DNA of 64,000 nucleotides from JAPHTQ01 sp050299175 (GTDB taxonomy: Bacteria; Pseudomonadota; Gammaproteobacteria; Thiohalomonadales; Thiohalomonadaceae), in contig JBNKVM010000074.1 of assembly GCA_050299175.1 (NCBI GenBank), positions 23,612 to 87,611 on the forward strand, written 5' to 3'. The notes beneath the pieces are model-generated. The model had not been told where the DNA came from, did not search any database, and was given only the letters and a program-made list of their open reading frames with translations. This document shows, piece after piece, positions 35,101-43,037 of this stretch; within the stretch, counting starts at the first letter, position 1, and each line of letters opens with the position of its first letter. The translations under genes were made by a program, and so were the position numbers.

Positions 35101-35925
35101 TCAATCGTGCACCGCCAAAATGACACTGGATGCCTTAACCAGTGCACACACCTCAACTCCCTCCTTCAACCCCAGGGAGTGAATACTATCGTTGGTAATA
35201 ATGGCGGTAAGGATTTTGTTGCCGGGCAAAGCAATGCCCACCTCGCCATTAACCGCCCCCTCAATGCAGGTCGTCACCGTGCCGCATAGTCGATTACGCG
35301 CACTGCTACGTATCCCATCCTCCCCTGTTGTCAAAATCGGCACCGAAGCCTTGATCAGGGCATGGGCCTCACGACCTTTCCTTAATTTAAGATCCTCGAT
35401 GCTTTCGTTAGTGATTACTGAAACGATGCGTAGGCCATTGCCGATATCCAGTTCCACTTCACCGTTGACCGCGCCTTTGGTTACTTTGGTTACCTTGCCG
35501 AGATACTGGTTACGGGCACTACTGCGCATAGAAAACCTCCTCATCAACTGATTGAATCGGTCAAAATCGATCAGGCCATCACTGAGCCGTGACATAAATC
35601 GTCGATACTCGTCTTCTACCTGGTGAAACATCTCGACCGTACGCCGACCTTCATCGGTCAGCTGAGTACCTCCACCATGCTTACCACCGGTCATCCTTTC
35701 GACCAAAGGCTTATCAGCAAGATTGTTCATCGCCTCTACCGCCTGCCAGGCCGCCTTGTAACTCATGCCAAGGCTACGCGCGGCGGCGGAGATCGACCCG
35801 GTTTCATCGATAGCCGAAAGCAAACGTACCCGGCCGCTACCGAGAAAGGCTTCACCCGCCTTATCGAGCCAAACCCGCCCGTCGACGGTGTTGGTCGTGC
35901 GCTTTTTACGTTTCGTTACCGCCAT
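35101..35925 (-). CDS. modE: Molybdate-responsive regulator ModE
   Basis: 274 residues: an N-terminal winged helix-turn-helix (RVRLLSAIDETGSISAAARSLGMSYKAAWQAVEAMNNLADKPLVERMTGGKHGGGTQLT) and two C-terminal Mop/TOBE domains (RNQYLGKVTKVTKGAVNGEVELDIGNG and RNRLCGTVTTCIEGAVNGEVGIALPG). When loaded with molybdate, ModE represses mod transport genes. The ATG at 35925 has GGAGG before it. First gene of modE-A-B-C, downstream of two ModE-box-like palindromes. Confidence 0.95.
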   Translation of the reverse strand: MAVTKRKKRTTNTVDGRVWLDKAGEAFLGSGRVRLLSAIDETGSISAAARSLGMSYKAAWQAVEAMNNLADKPLVERMTGGKHGGGTQLTDEGRRTVEMFHQVEDEYRRFMSRLSDGLIDFDRFNQLMRRFSMRSSARNQYLGKVTKVTKGAVNGEVELDIGNGLRIVSVITNESIEDLKLRKGREAHALIKASVPILTTGEDGIRSSARNRLCGTVTTCIEGAVNGEVGIALPGNKILTAIITNDSIHSLGLKEGVEVCALVKASSVILAVHD

Positions 35926-35940
35926 ATCCAACCTCCACAC

Positions 35941-35964
35941 CGTTATATCCTTCAGGATATAACG
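35941..35964. promoter_or_regulatory. ModE box 1 (perfect palindrome)
   Basis: Arms CGTTATATCC and GGATATAACG with a 4-base spacer, 24 bases in all, directly before the modE ribosome site. It matches the CGTTAT...ATAACG shape of known ModE operators. Confidence 0.88.
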
Positions 35965-36047
35965 CTTGCCAGACGCCTGTCATTGTCGACTTCTCTACAG
36001 AGCTGGGGAAATTGTCACAACAAATCGTACAAACTAGCGAAATTTGT

Positions 36048-36071
36048 CGTTATTTCCTCAGGGTTATAACG
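36048..36071. promoter_or_regulatory. ModE box 2 (imperfect palindrome)
   Basis: CGTTATTTCC, 4 bases, GGTTATAACG: same 24-base length and outer CGTTAT/ATAACG as box 1, with inner mismatches. Its centre is 107 bases from box 1, about ten helical turns. It lies between the hemerythrin-like gene and modE. Confidence 0.7.
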
Positions 36072-36119
36072 CTAAAGGCAAGCTATGTGCCAACAGCTCG
36101 ATTGGCTACATTCGCGTTG

Positions 36120-36497
36120 CTAAAACTGTTTCAATGCTGCCGCAAGCATACTATCCATGCGGCTAATGTGGAGGTTAAGACGTTCGGGCAGTCGTTCACG
36201 AACATAGGCCCGGGCAAAAGGTTGACGACGCAGGAGTAGCTGGCGGATCTCTGTCAATAGTTGACGATGATCTTCCTTGTGTTCCGCGGTGTGACGAAAA
36301 TCGACCTGTTCCATCAACCGTTCTTCATCAGCGAAATGCTCCTCCATCTTCCCTAACAGAGAAAGAAAGCGGGGTGGAAATTCCTCTTCGCTGGCCACGT
36401 TTAACTGCTGGGCGAATTCAGCCAGATGCCGGTGAATTTCGTCCAACGGCGAATAATCAAGCACCACAACAGAAAAAGGTTTGAGTGTCTCAGCCAT
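36120..36497 (-). CDS. Hemerythrin-like protein, last gene of nifH operon
   Basis: 125 residues with hemerythrin-type ligands: EIHRHLAEF, EEHFADEERLMEQ, HTAEHKEDH and LNLHISRMD, the His/Glu pattern of di-iron oxygen-binding bundles. The start overlaps the previous stop by 8 bases. Position at the end of the nifH run suggests oxygen sensing or scavenging near nitrogenase. Family call is good; the role is inference. Confidence 0.78.
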   Translation of the reverse strand: MAETLKPFSVVVLDYSPLDEIHRHLAEFAQQLNVASEEEFPPRFLSLLGKMEEHFADEERLMEQVDFRHTAEHKEDHRQLLTEIRQLLLRRQPFARAYVRERLPERLNLHISRMDSMLAAALKQF

Positions 36498-36798
36498 CTG
36501 CCCTACCCGGCCGTTGCGACAGTTTATGCAGCAGCAGCAAATAGTCTCGCAGATCGCTGATACAAAGAATCAGACGGCGGTCATCGGCAAACATTTCATA
36601 CACGTTGCGATTGCCATCGTTATAGGCACGAAAGGTATTACGAAATTCGTTGGGCAGAACCGACTGCTTTGGCAACACCGCACATATCTGCTGCCAGGCA
36701 TTACGACACTGTGCGGCAGTTTCACTATCTTCGTCGAATGAACTGGCGTCCAATCGATTCCACCGCAGGATGCGCCAGTACCGCTCCAGCTCTTGCAT
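36490..36798 (-). CDS. Unknown small protein in nifH operon
   Basis: 102 residues, mostly helical, opening MQELERYWRILRWNRLDASSF and ending LLLLHKLSQRPGRADG. GAGGAT lies 6 bases before the ATG. I do not recognise a family; it is not NifW by length or motif. It starts immediately after the YRG-repeat gene stop and overlaps the hemerythrin-like gene, so it is part of the same translation unit. Confidence 0.6.
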   Translation of the reverse strand: MQELERYWRILRWNRLDASSFDEDSETAAQCRNAWQQICAVLPKQSVLPNEFRNTFRAYNDGNRNVYEMFADDRRLILCISDLRDYLLLLHKLSQRPGRADG

Positions 36799-36799
36799 A

Positions 36800-37228
36800 T
36801 CAATCCTCGATCACGCGTCCACGATAAACCCGCTTACCCTTGGGCGATGAATTCTGCTGTGCCGGTTCCGTTTTGGCTTTAACGGGTGCACTTTTCTGGT
36901 TCTCCACGGCCTGTCCCCGGTACATACGCGTACCAGGGGTAACGCCCTGGGCAGGTGGTTCTTCCGCTACAGGATTCACCACCGCACCACGGTAGATGTT
37001 GGCACCCTGTGCCGCCAGCGCTTTAATCTCCAGCGGAGTCAGTAGTCGGCGAAACAGCTCATACTGTTTCGATATCTCTTCATTAATGCTGTCTACGGCA
37101 TAGTTAATCAACATGACGATATCTTCGTCACGTGACATGCGAATCCTTGCGCCGCGCTCCCTTTCGTAGACCATGCTCATCTTTGCCAGCATCATGCGGG
37201 CATCGATCGACATCTCGAATGGAACCAT
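36800..37228 (-). CDS. YRG-repeat protein in nifH operon
   Basis: 142 residues. The N-terminal 70 are helical (DEDIVMLINYAVDSINEEISKQYELFRRLLTPLEIKALAAQG). The C-terminal half repeats a short motif three times: IYRGAVV, MYRGQAVE and VYRGRVIED, joined by Pro/Ala/Lys-rich linkers. This resembles YRG motifs of DUF4278-type proteins, but assignment is tentative. Function unknown; adjacency to nif genes is the only clue. Confidence 0.6.
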   Translation of the reverse strand: MVPFEMSIDARMMLAKMSMVYERERGARIRMSRDEDIVMLINYAVDSINEEISKQYELFRRLLTPLEIKALAAQGANIYRGAVVNPVAEEPPAQGVTPGTRMYRGQAVENQKSAPVKAKTEPAQQNSSPKGKRVYRGRVIED

Positions 37229-37243
37229 TGTTAATCTCGCTTT

Positions 37244-37519
37244 TTATTCTTCTTCTGGATACTTCTCAGCTATTACGACTCCGGTTGCCAGGGCGTAATC
37301 ATTGGTCAGAGTCAGGCAGTGATCGCTGCTCCCCACCAGATAGATATCAAAGCCTTCGTTTTCCAGAACAGGCTTTCCCACATGGATATCGTCCTCACTG
37401 CAAAGCGTGAAACGGATCCCTGGGAAATCTTGCTTGAGCGATTCGTGCAGCACGGCATCAATGACACGACCATTCACCATGGTCGCAACCTTGGATACCA
37501 TGGTCTCATCGATAACCAC
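37244..37519 (-). CDS. Small nif-operon protein, unknown (GTG start)
   Basis: 91 residues beginning at GTG that shares a base with the nifY stop (TAGTG), with GAGGAAG upstream, so coupling decides this start over an internal ATG six codons in. It contains GRVIDAVLHESLKQDFPGIRFTLCSEDDI and GFDIYLVGSSDHCLTLTND. Possibly of the small DUF6129 group seen in nif clusters, tentative. No catalytic motif is visible. Confidence 0.6.
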   Translation of the reverse strand: MVIDETMVSKVATMVNGRVIDAVLHESLKQDFPGIRFTLCSEDDIHVGKPVLENEGFDIYLVGSSDHCLTLTNDYALATGVVIAEKYPEEE

Positions 37520-38238
37520 TACAACGCTTCCTCTTCTTCACGCTCGAAACGTACACGTTCTTCTGCAGCCTTGCCCATAATCTTGGCCAGCCACGGTGGC
37601 GGATTTTTATCCAGCACGGAACGCAATTCGTCAAGGATATCGATAGCACTACCGCCATTAGGAATTTTGACAGGATGGATATCCTGCTTAATTACCTTGG
37701 CCGCAGCAGGACCGCCGATGGAAACGACATAAAGCACATCGCAATCCTTGATCTGCTCGGCGCGATAGGCGTTTTTGTCTTCGCTGTTACTTGGCGACGA
37801 AGCCATGGAAGCGATTTCGATCAGGCGCGCTTCTTCAGGTGCAACCTGATAGATCAGAAAACGGGCACAGGAACCGAAATGGCCATCCAGCATTTCGCCG
37901 TTATTGGAAGCGATAGCCACACGGATTGAACCGGGCATATCACCATCGCGATAGGGTTTGGTTTCTGGCAGAGCCAGATCGCTGACTTCTACGGACTCTT
38001 TGCCCCACAGATAGTCGAGCGCCAGTTTAATGGAAGGCAATGGCGTCTGGTTAAACAGATCGTCAGCCGCTTCTTGCAACTCGCGTACCGTGAGGCGGGT
38101 CAACTTTTCCTCAGTAAGCGGCAGCTTCAGGGCCTTGACCAACACCTGCATCAGTTGCGCAGATTCGATGTCAGGCAGGGCCCTGGCCGCCAGGCCGATA
38201 CGGAGCGCCACATCACGGGATATGGAAGTTCCGTCCAT
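37519..38238 (-). CDS. nifY: NifY/NafY-type nitrogenase accessory protein
   Basis: 239 residues: an N-terminal helical domain (about 1 to 90, ALRIGLAARALPDIESAQLMQVLVKAL ... LTVRELQEA) and a NifX-like C-terminal core (VAIASNNGEMLDGHFGSCARFLIYQVAPEEARLIEI, IGGPAAAKVIKQDIHPVKIP). Two-domain NifX relatives of this kind bind apo-dinitrogenase or FeMo-co. The start at 38238 lies 5 bases after the ferredoxin stop without a good ribosome site, so it probably relies on coupling. NafY is an alternative name. Confidence 0.82.
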   Translation of the reverse strand: MDGTSISRDVALRIGLAARALPDIESAQLMQVLVKALKLPLTEEKLTRLTVRELQEAADDLFNQTPLPSIKLALDYLWGKESVEVSDLALPETKPYRDGDMPGSIRVAIASNNGEMLDGHFGSCARFLIYQVAPEEARLIEIASMASSPSNSEDKNAYRAEQIKDCDVLYVVSIGGPAAAKVIKQDIHPVKIPNGGSAIDILDELRSVLDKNPPPWLAKIMGKAAEERVRFEREEEEAL

Positions 38239-38243
38239 GACTG

Positions 38244-38438
38244 CTAGGCCGGGATAATGCAATTTGGCACAGCGCAAACTTCTTCGCACTGCGGCATATC
38301 GAACTCACCTTCACACTCGGTGCAGGCTTCGGCATCGATGATGTAGGTGCCCTTCTTTTTCAGAATCGCACCCATCGGGCAGACCGGCATGCAGTCACCG
38401 CAGGAGGTGCACTCTTCCGCAACAATAGTCATAGCCAT
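38244..38438 (-). CDS. 2[4Fe-4S] ferredoxin in nifH operon
   Basis: 64 residues with CTSCGDCMPVCPM and CTECEGEFDMPQCEEVCAVPNC, the second cluster motif having the insert seen in NifJ/FdxN-type ferredoxins. GAGGAG precedes the start. Likely electron donor linked to nitrogenase. A gene-symbol choice between fdxN-like names is not certain. Confidence 0.88.
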   Translation of the reverse strand: MAMTIVAEECTSCGDCMPVCPMGAILKKKGTYIIDAEACTECEGEFDMPQCEEVCAVPNCIIPA

Positions 38439-38468
38439 GATTATTTACTCCTCAATCGTCTATGCAGG

Positions 38469-38681
38469 TTACAGGCGTTTGGCTCTGAGTGTGATAGGAA
38501 GCTTTGGCGCAGGCTCCATCGGATCAAGATAGAACTTTGAACCATCGGAAAGCTCCACTTCGCCACCCCACTTTTCCGGGCTGTCGAATTCGAGAGAAGC
38601 TATGGTCTCTTCCATGTCTTTTTTGGCGACGTAGAAAGAGAGTTCACCACTCTCGGTCTGACGAATCATTACACTAGGCAT
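38469..38681 (-). CDS. nifT: NifT/FixU protein
   Basis: 70 residues matching NifT: MPSVMIRQTESGELSFYVAKKDMEETIASLEF and WGGEVELSDGSKFYLDPM. Always found after nifK; its function is not settled. A near-perfect AGAGGTGA ribosome site lies before it, and a hairpin separates it from nifK. Confidence 0.93.
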   Translation of the reverse strand: MPSVMIRQTESGELSFYVAKKDMEETIASLEFDSPEKWGGEVELSDGSKFYLDPMEPAPKLPITLRAKRL

Positions 38682-38705
38682 TGGTAGTCACCTCTCTTTT
38701 TAAAA

Positions 38706-38741
38706 CCCCGGAACCGCGCAACACACGCCACGGCTCCGGGG
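38706..38741 (-). terminator. Hairpin between nifK and nifT
   Basis: CCCCGGA and TCCGGGG arms, 7 bp, with an extra CCG/CGG pair inside. On minus a TTTT run follows. It could attenuate read-through from nifHDK into the accessory genes or protect the nifHDK message. Confidence 0.6.
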
Positions 38742-38749
38742 CCCACAAC

Positions 38750-40318
38750 TTAGCGAACCAGGTCGTAGTTGTAGTCGGTGGTTCCCATACCGCGGGTCTC
38801 TTCGTCCAGACGCTCCAGTACCGAGTTCACCAGGGTGGTGAGCACCTGCATGGCGCCCTCGTAACCCAGAGTGGTTGAACGGTGCAGGTGGTGACGATCG
38901 AAGATCGGGAAACCGATACGAATCAGCGGTACCTCGAACTCCTTACCCTTGTACAGGGTGTCACGCTGGATGAACTTGCCGTAGCTGTTACCGATCATGA
39001 AGTCCGGCTTGTTGGTGAACATCAGTGAACGGAAGTGCCATAGGTCCTTACCGACGTGAACTTTGGTCTCCTGACCGTACGGAGAGGCTTCCAGCATCTT
39101 GTTCATCGCCTTCATCCAACGCTTGTTACCGTTGTTCGCCAGTACGTCGGTCGGCTCGGCACCCAGTTCCAGCAGGAAGCGGGTCATGCCCATGACAAAG
39201 TCTGGGTCACCGTAGAGAGCGAACTTCTTACCATGCAGCCAGGTGTGGCTGTCGGTCATCATGTCCACCAGACGGCCACGCTCCTTCTCCAGGCTGGCCG
39301 GGATCGGCTTGCCAGTGATTTCGGAGACCTTCATCAGGAAGGCGTCGGTTGCTTCCAGACCCATCGGGATATCGATCTTCGGTGCTTCATGCTTCCAGGT
39401 GCCTTTGGCAAACTTCATCGACTTGTCTGACTGCCACTGTTGCAGGAACAGGGTGTCCTTGGCATTCGGCGCGTCCTTGATCTCGTCGATGGTGGTACCG
39501 CCTTCATACATACGGAAGGTACCGTCCGCCGGGGTATCCAGCACTTCAGACGGGTCAGAAAGCAGGCTGTAACCAACACCCATTTCGTCCATCATCCGCT
39601 TCATGACACGGTAGTTGCCCAGATAGGTTTCGAAGCCCGGCACGATGTTGATCTTACCGTTGCTACCAACTTCTTTACCTTCCATGTCATTCAGGGTGAA
39701 GTAGCGGGCAATCCCTTCGAACATGTTGTCCCAACCGGTGGTGTGGGAGCCAACAAAGCTCGGGGTATGCGCGAACGGAGTCGGGAACTCTTCCGGCACG
39801 CTGCCGCCTTTTTTCGCATTGCCGATAAAGGCATTCAGGTCGTCACCGATAACCTCGGCCATACAGGTGGTGGAAACGGCAATCATCGCCGGCTTGTACA
39901 GGGCCTTGGCATTTTCCAGACCGGCAAACATGTTTTTCTGCCCACCGAATACCGCTGCATCTTCAGTCATGGAGTCGGAAACACAGGCGACCGGCTCTTT
40001 GAAATGACGGTTGAAGTAGGTACGGAAGTAGGCAACACAACCCTGGGAACCGTGTACGTAAGGCAGGGTCTTTTCAAAACCCAGTGAACACAGTACCGCA
40101 CCCAGAGGCTGACAAGCCTTGGCGGGGTTGACGGTCAGAGCTTCACGGTTAAAGTTCAGCTCCTGATACTCCATGGTGGTGGTCCAGTTGAAGGTCTCGT
40201 CGATCTTTTCCTGGGGCACCTTGTTTTCGTATTGCTCCTTGTTCTTGAGAGTGGTTTTGTATTCCTCCTCTCGGAACAGCGGATAACACGGCATTACTTT
40301 TTCAGCTGACTGAGGCAT
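38750..40318 (-). CDS. nifK: Nitrogenase MoFe protein beta chain NifK
   Basis: 522 residues. P-cluster ligands lie in ACQPLGAVLCSLGFEKTLPYVHGSQGCVAYF and STTCMAEVIGDD. Long N-terminal extension (MPQSAEKVMPCYPLFREEEYKTTLKNKEQYE) is the group I form common in proteobacteria. It pairs with NifD as the catalytic tetramer. Separated from nifD by 89 bases that form a GC-rich hairpin. Confidence 0.97.
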   Translation of the reverse strand: MPQSAEKVMPCYPLFREEEYKTTLKNKEQYENKVPQEKIDETFNWTTTMEYQELNFNREALTVNPAKACQPLGAVLCSLGFEKTLPYVHGSQGCVAYFRTYFNRHFKEPVACVSDSMTEDAAVFGGQKNMFAGLENAKALYKPAMIAVSTTCMAEVIGDDLNAFIGNAKKGGSVPEEFPTPFAHTPSFVGSHTTGWDNMFEGIARYFTLNDMEGKEVGSNGKINIVPGFETYLGNYRVMKRMMDEMGVGYSLLSDPSEVLDTPADGTFRMYEGGTTIDEIKDAPNAKDTLFLQQWQSDKSMKFAKGTWKHEAPKIDIPMGLEATDAFLMKVSEITGKPIPASLEKERGRLVDMMTDSHTWLHGKKFALYGDPDFVMGMTRFLLELGAEPTDVLANNGNKRWMKAMNKMLEASPYGQETKVHVGKDLWHFRSLMFTNKPDFMIGNSYGKFIQRDTLYKGKEFEVPLIRIGFPIFDRHHLHRSTTLGYEGAMQVLTTLVNSVLERLDEETRGMGTTDYNYDLVR

Positions 40319-40377
40319 GACATTTCTCCTACCGCGCCACTAATCCGTGGACAACGGCGTTATGGACTGTTTCAGCA

Positions 40378-40400
40378 CCGCGGGCCACGTGGGCCCGCGG
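40378..40400 (-). promoter_or_regulatory. Perfect hairpin between nifD and nifK
   Basis: CCGCGGGCC and GGCCCGCGG arms, 9 bp, ACGTG loop, no T-run. Likely an mRNA-stabilising or processing hairpin rather than a terminator. Confidence 0.6.
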
Positions 40401-40407
40401 CAACCGT

Positions 40408-41874
40408 TTAGGCTGCGGCGCTATCCGCGTCGCTGGCTTCACTCTTCTTCCACGGCGCCTGCAACTTGCCCCAGCAGGGGTTGTTGAGGGTCATATCCAT
40501 ATCGCGGGCAAAGATGGCAAAGCCGTCATAACCATGGTAAGGACCGGAATAGTCCCAGCTGTGCATTTGACGGAAAGGAATGCCCATCTTCTGGAAGATG
40601 TACTTCTCTTTGATGTCGGAACCGACCATGTCAGGCTTGACCTTCTTTACGAACTCTTCGAATTCGTAGCCGGTTACGTCATCGTAGATCAGCGTAGCGT
40701 TACCCATATCCTTGATGGTGCGGTCGTAGTCGTCGTTATGCGCGAACTCATAACCGGTACCAACAACTTCCATGCCGAGATCTTCGTAAGCGCCGATAAC
40801 GTGACGCGGACGCAGACCGCCGACATAGAGCATGACTTTTTTGCCTTCCAGGCGCGGCTTGTACTTATCGATGATGGCTTGCATCAGCGGCTTGTACTTT
40901 TCGATTACCTTTTCGGCATTAGCCTGGATGGTTTCGTCGAACTTGGCCGCAATCGCACGAAGAGACTCTTCGATTTTGGTCGGACCGAAGAAGTTGTACT
41001 CCATCCACGGAATACCGAACTTCTCTTCCATGTGACGAGAGATGTAGTTCATGGAACGGTAGCAGTGCAGCAGATTCAGTTTCACCTTGGGGGTGTTTTC
41101 CATCTCTGCAACGGTGCCATCACCGGACCACTGGGCAACAACATTGAGGCCCATCTCTTCAAGAATGGTACGTGAAGCCCAGGCATCACCACCGATGTTG
41201 TAGTCACCGAGGATGGCTACATCGTAAGGACCCGCTTCGCCTTCGGCTTTATCCAGCATGTGATCGCGGATAGCGTCGTTAGCGATGTGGTGACCCAGTG
41301 ACTGGGACACGCCGCGGAAACCTTCGCAACGCACAGGAACAACCGGCTTACTCAAGTCGGCTGAAGCCTTTTTGGAAACTGCTTCGATGTCGTCACCGAT
41401 AAGACCGATAGGACACTCGGACTGAACAGAGATACCCTTGTTCAGCGGGAACAGTGTTTCGACTTCGTCGATCAGTTTGGCCAGTTTCTTGTCACCACCG
41501 AATACGATGTCCTTCTCCTGGAAATCCGAGGTGAAGTTCATGGTACCGAAGGTATTAACACCGGTAGCACCAACGTAGTAGTTGCGGCGACCAGCACGGG
41601 AGTACTGACCACAACCTACCGGACCGTGGGAGATATGGATCATGTCCTTAATCGGACCCCATACCACACCCTTGGAACCGGCATAGGCACAACCACGAAT
41701 GGTCATTACACCCGGCAGGGATTTACGGTTGGAAGTAATGCACTTCTTAGACTGCTCAACGCTCTGGTCGTTTGCAGTCAAGTGCTTGGCGCGATCTTTC
41801 TTCGCGTCCTCAGGATAGACTTCGAGCACTTCCTGAATAAGCGCTTCTGTCTCTTCACGAGTCATCGTTGCCAT
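40408..41874 (-). CDS. nifD: Nitrogenase MoFe protein alpha chain NifD
   Basis: 488 residues. P-cluster Cys lie at C62 (RGCAYAG), C88 (PVGCGQ) and in QSECPIGLIGDD. The FeMo-co ligands are Cys in LLHCYRSMNY and His in FRQMHSWDYSGPYHGYDG. These mark molybdenum rather than vanadium or iron-only nitrogenase. All active-site residues I checked are present. Confidence 0.97.
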   Translation of the reverse strand: MATMTREETEALIQEVLEVYPEDAKKDRAKHLTANDQSVEQSKKCITSNRKSLPGVMTIRGCAYAGSKGVVWGPIKDMIHISHGPVGCGQYSRAGRRNYYVGATGVNTFGTMNFTSDFQEKDIVFGGDKKLAKLIDEVETLFPLNKGISVQSECPIGLIGDDIEAVSKKASADLSKPVVPVRCEGFRGVSQSLGHHIANDAIRDHMLDKAEGEAGPYDVAILGDYNIGGDAWASRTILEEMGLNVVAQWSGDGTVAEMENTPKVKLNLLHCYRSMNYISRHMEEKFGIPWMEYNFFGPTKIEESLRAIAAKFDETIQANAEKVIEKYKPLMQAIIDKYKPRLEGKKVMLYVGGLRPRHVIGAYEDLGMEVVGTGYEFAHNDDYDRTIKDMGNATLIYDDVTGYEFEEFVKKVKPDMVGSDIKEKYIFQKMGIPFRQMHSWDYSGPYHGYDGFAIFARDMDMTLNNPCWGKLQAPWKKSEASDADSAAA

Positions 41875-41893
41875 TGTTTAACTCCTATCATCG

Positions 41894-41949
41894 CCACCTA
41901 ATCCGGTGGACGTTGAAGTTGAGGGACGGGACGCGGCCATTCCGCGCCC
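41894..41949 (-). promoter_or_regulatory. Two hairpins between nifH and nifD
   Basis: CCACC/GGTGG with a 6-base loop (41894-41909) and a second, bulged GGG-CGCGG/CCGCG-CCC stem (41928-41949). No T-run. Such hairpins after nifH commonly raise nifH message level over nifDK. Confidence 0.5.
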
Positions 41950-41966
41950 CTGAACAACCAAATAGC

Positions 41967-42857
41967 TTAGGCAGTTGCTTCAGCCGCCAGCTCTTCAGCA
42001 GTCTTACCAACGATGGACTCGTCTTCCTCTTCGAGGATACCGAAGCTCATCATTACGTCTTCGAGTTCGTCCATGCTCAGCGGGGTCGGAACAACAAACA
42101 TGGTGTTGTCGATAACCTTCTGCGCTAGGGCACGGTACTCGTCAGCCTGCTTGGCTTTCGGGTTGTACTCGATAACAGTCATACGGCGAATCTCCGCACG
42201 CTGTACTTCGTTGTCGCGAGGAACGAAGTGGATCATCTGGGTACCAAGCTGGCGAGCCAGTTCCATGATCAGTTCGTCTTCACGGGCAGTGTTGCGGCTG
42301 TTGCAGATCAGACCGGCCAGGCGAACACCACCTGAGCTGGCATATTTAACGATACCCTTGGCAATGTTGTTGGCCGCATACATAGCCATCATCTCGCCGG
42401 AAACTACGATGTAGATTTCCTGGGCCTTGTTCTCACGGATAGGCATGGCGAAACCACCACACACAACGTCACCCAGCACGTCGTAGAATACGAAGTCGAG
42501 GTCTTCGTCGTAGGCACCTTCCTCTTCGAGGAAGTTGATGGCGGTGATTACACCGCGACCGGCGCAGCCTACACCCGGCTCAGGACCGCCGGACTCGACG
42601 CACTTAACGTCGCCGTAACCGACGGACAGTACATCTTCCAGTTCCAGGTCTTCTACGGAACCGGCTTCCGCCGCCAGGTGCATTACAGTAGTCTGTGCCT
42701 TGGAGTGCAGGATCAGACGGGTTGAGTCAGCCTTGGGGTCACAGCCCACAATCATGACCTTCTTTCCTGCCTCGGCGAGAGCCGCGACAAGGTTCTGGGT
42801 GGTGGTGGACTTGCCGATACCACCTTTGCCGTAAATCGCGCATTGACGTAAAGCCAT
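41967..42857 (-). CDS. nifH: Nitrogenase Fe protein NifH
   Basis: 296 residues. Walker A is GKGGIGKSTT, and the 4Fe-4S ligands are C98 (GVGCAGRG) and Cys in DVVCGGFAMP. Arg101 follows C98 and is the residue ADP-ribosylated by DraT, whose gene lies just upstream. First gene of the operon; a -24/-12 promoter and NifA site precede it. Confidence 0.98.
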   Translation of the reverse strand: MALRQCAIYGKGGIGKSTTTQNLVAALAEAGKKVMIVGCDPKADSTRLILHSKAQTTVMHLAAEAGSVEDLELEDVLSVGYGDVKCVESGGPEPGVGCAGRGVITAINFLEEEGAYDEDLDFVFYDVLGDVVCGGFAMPIRENKAQEIYIVVSGEMMAMYAANNIAKGIVKYASSGGVRLAGLICNSRNTAREDELIMELARQLGTQMIHFVPRDNEVQRAEIRRMTVIEYNPKAKQADEYRALAQKVIDNTMFVVPTPLSMDELEDVMMSFGILEEEDESIVGKTAEELAAEATA

Positions 42858-42909
42858 GGTATTTTCTCCTTGCGTTGCGATAAGTTAGACCGATGTCGAG
42901 TGTTGTTGA

Positions 42910-42924
42910 GCAAGGAGCGTACCA
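42910..42924 (-). promoter_or_regulatory. Sigma54 promoter of nifH
   Basis: On minus: TGGTAC, 5 bases, TTGC, with correct GG-N10-GC spacing. The T in place of C at the third -24 base is a common variant. It gives an estimated leader of about 40 bases. Confidence 0.88.
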
Positions 42925-43021
42925 ACGCAGAAAACACCACCTAAGACACTGTTATTTATGGATATATTTTTTAACCAACAAAGATCTTGTAAGGTTTGAT
43001 CTACGACAAAGCCACGACTGC

Positions 43022-43037
43022 TGTATGGATACCGACA
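43022..43037. promoter_or_regulatory. NifA upstream site for nifH, inside draT start
   Basis: TGTATGGATACCGACA fits TGT-N10-ACA. It lies about 100 bases beyond the nifH -24 element and spans the draT start codon at 43025, so NifA binding could also affect draT. Confidence 0.6.

Noticed and set aside
36490..36798. NifW or NifZ assignment
   Set aside because: Length and motifs do not fit either family as I know them.
39440..40087. 215-residue plus-strand frame inside nifK
   Set aside because: Shadow of nifK.
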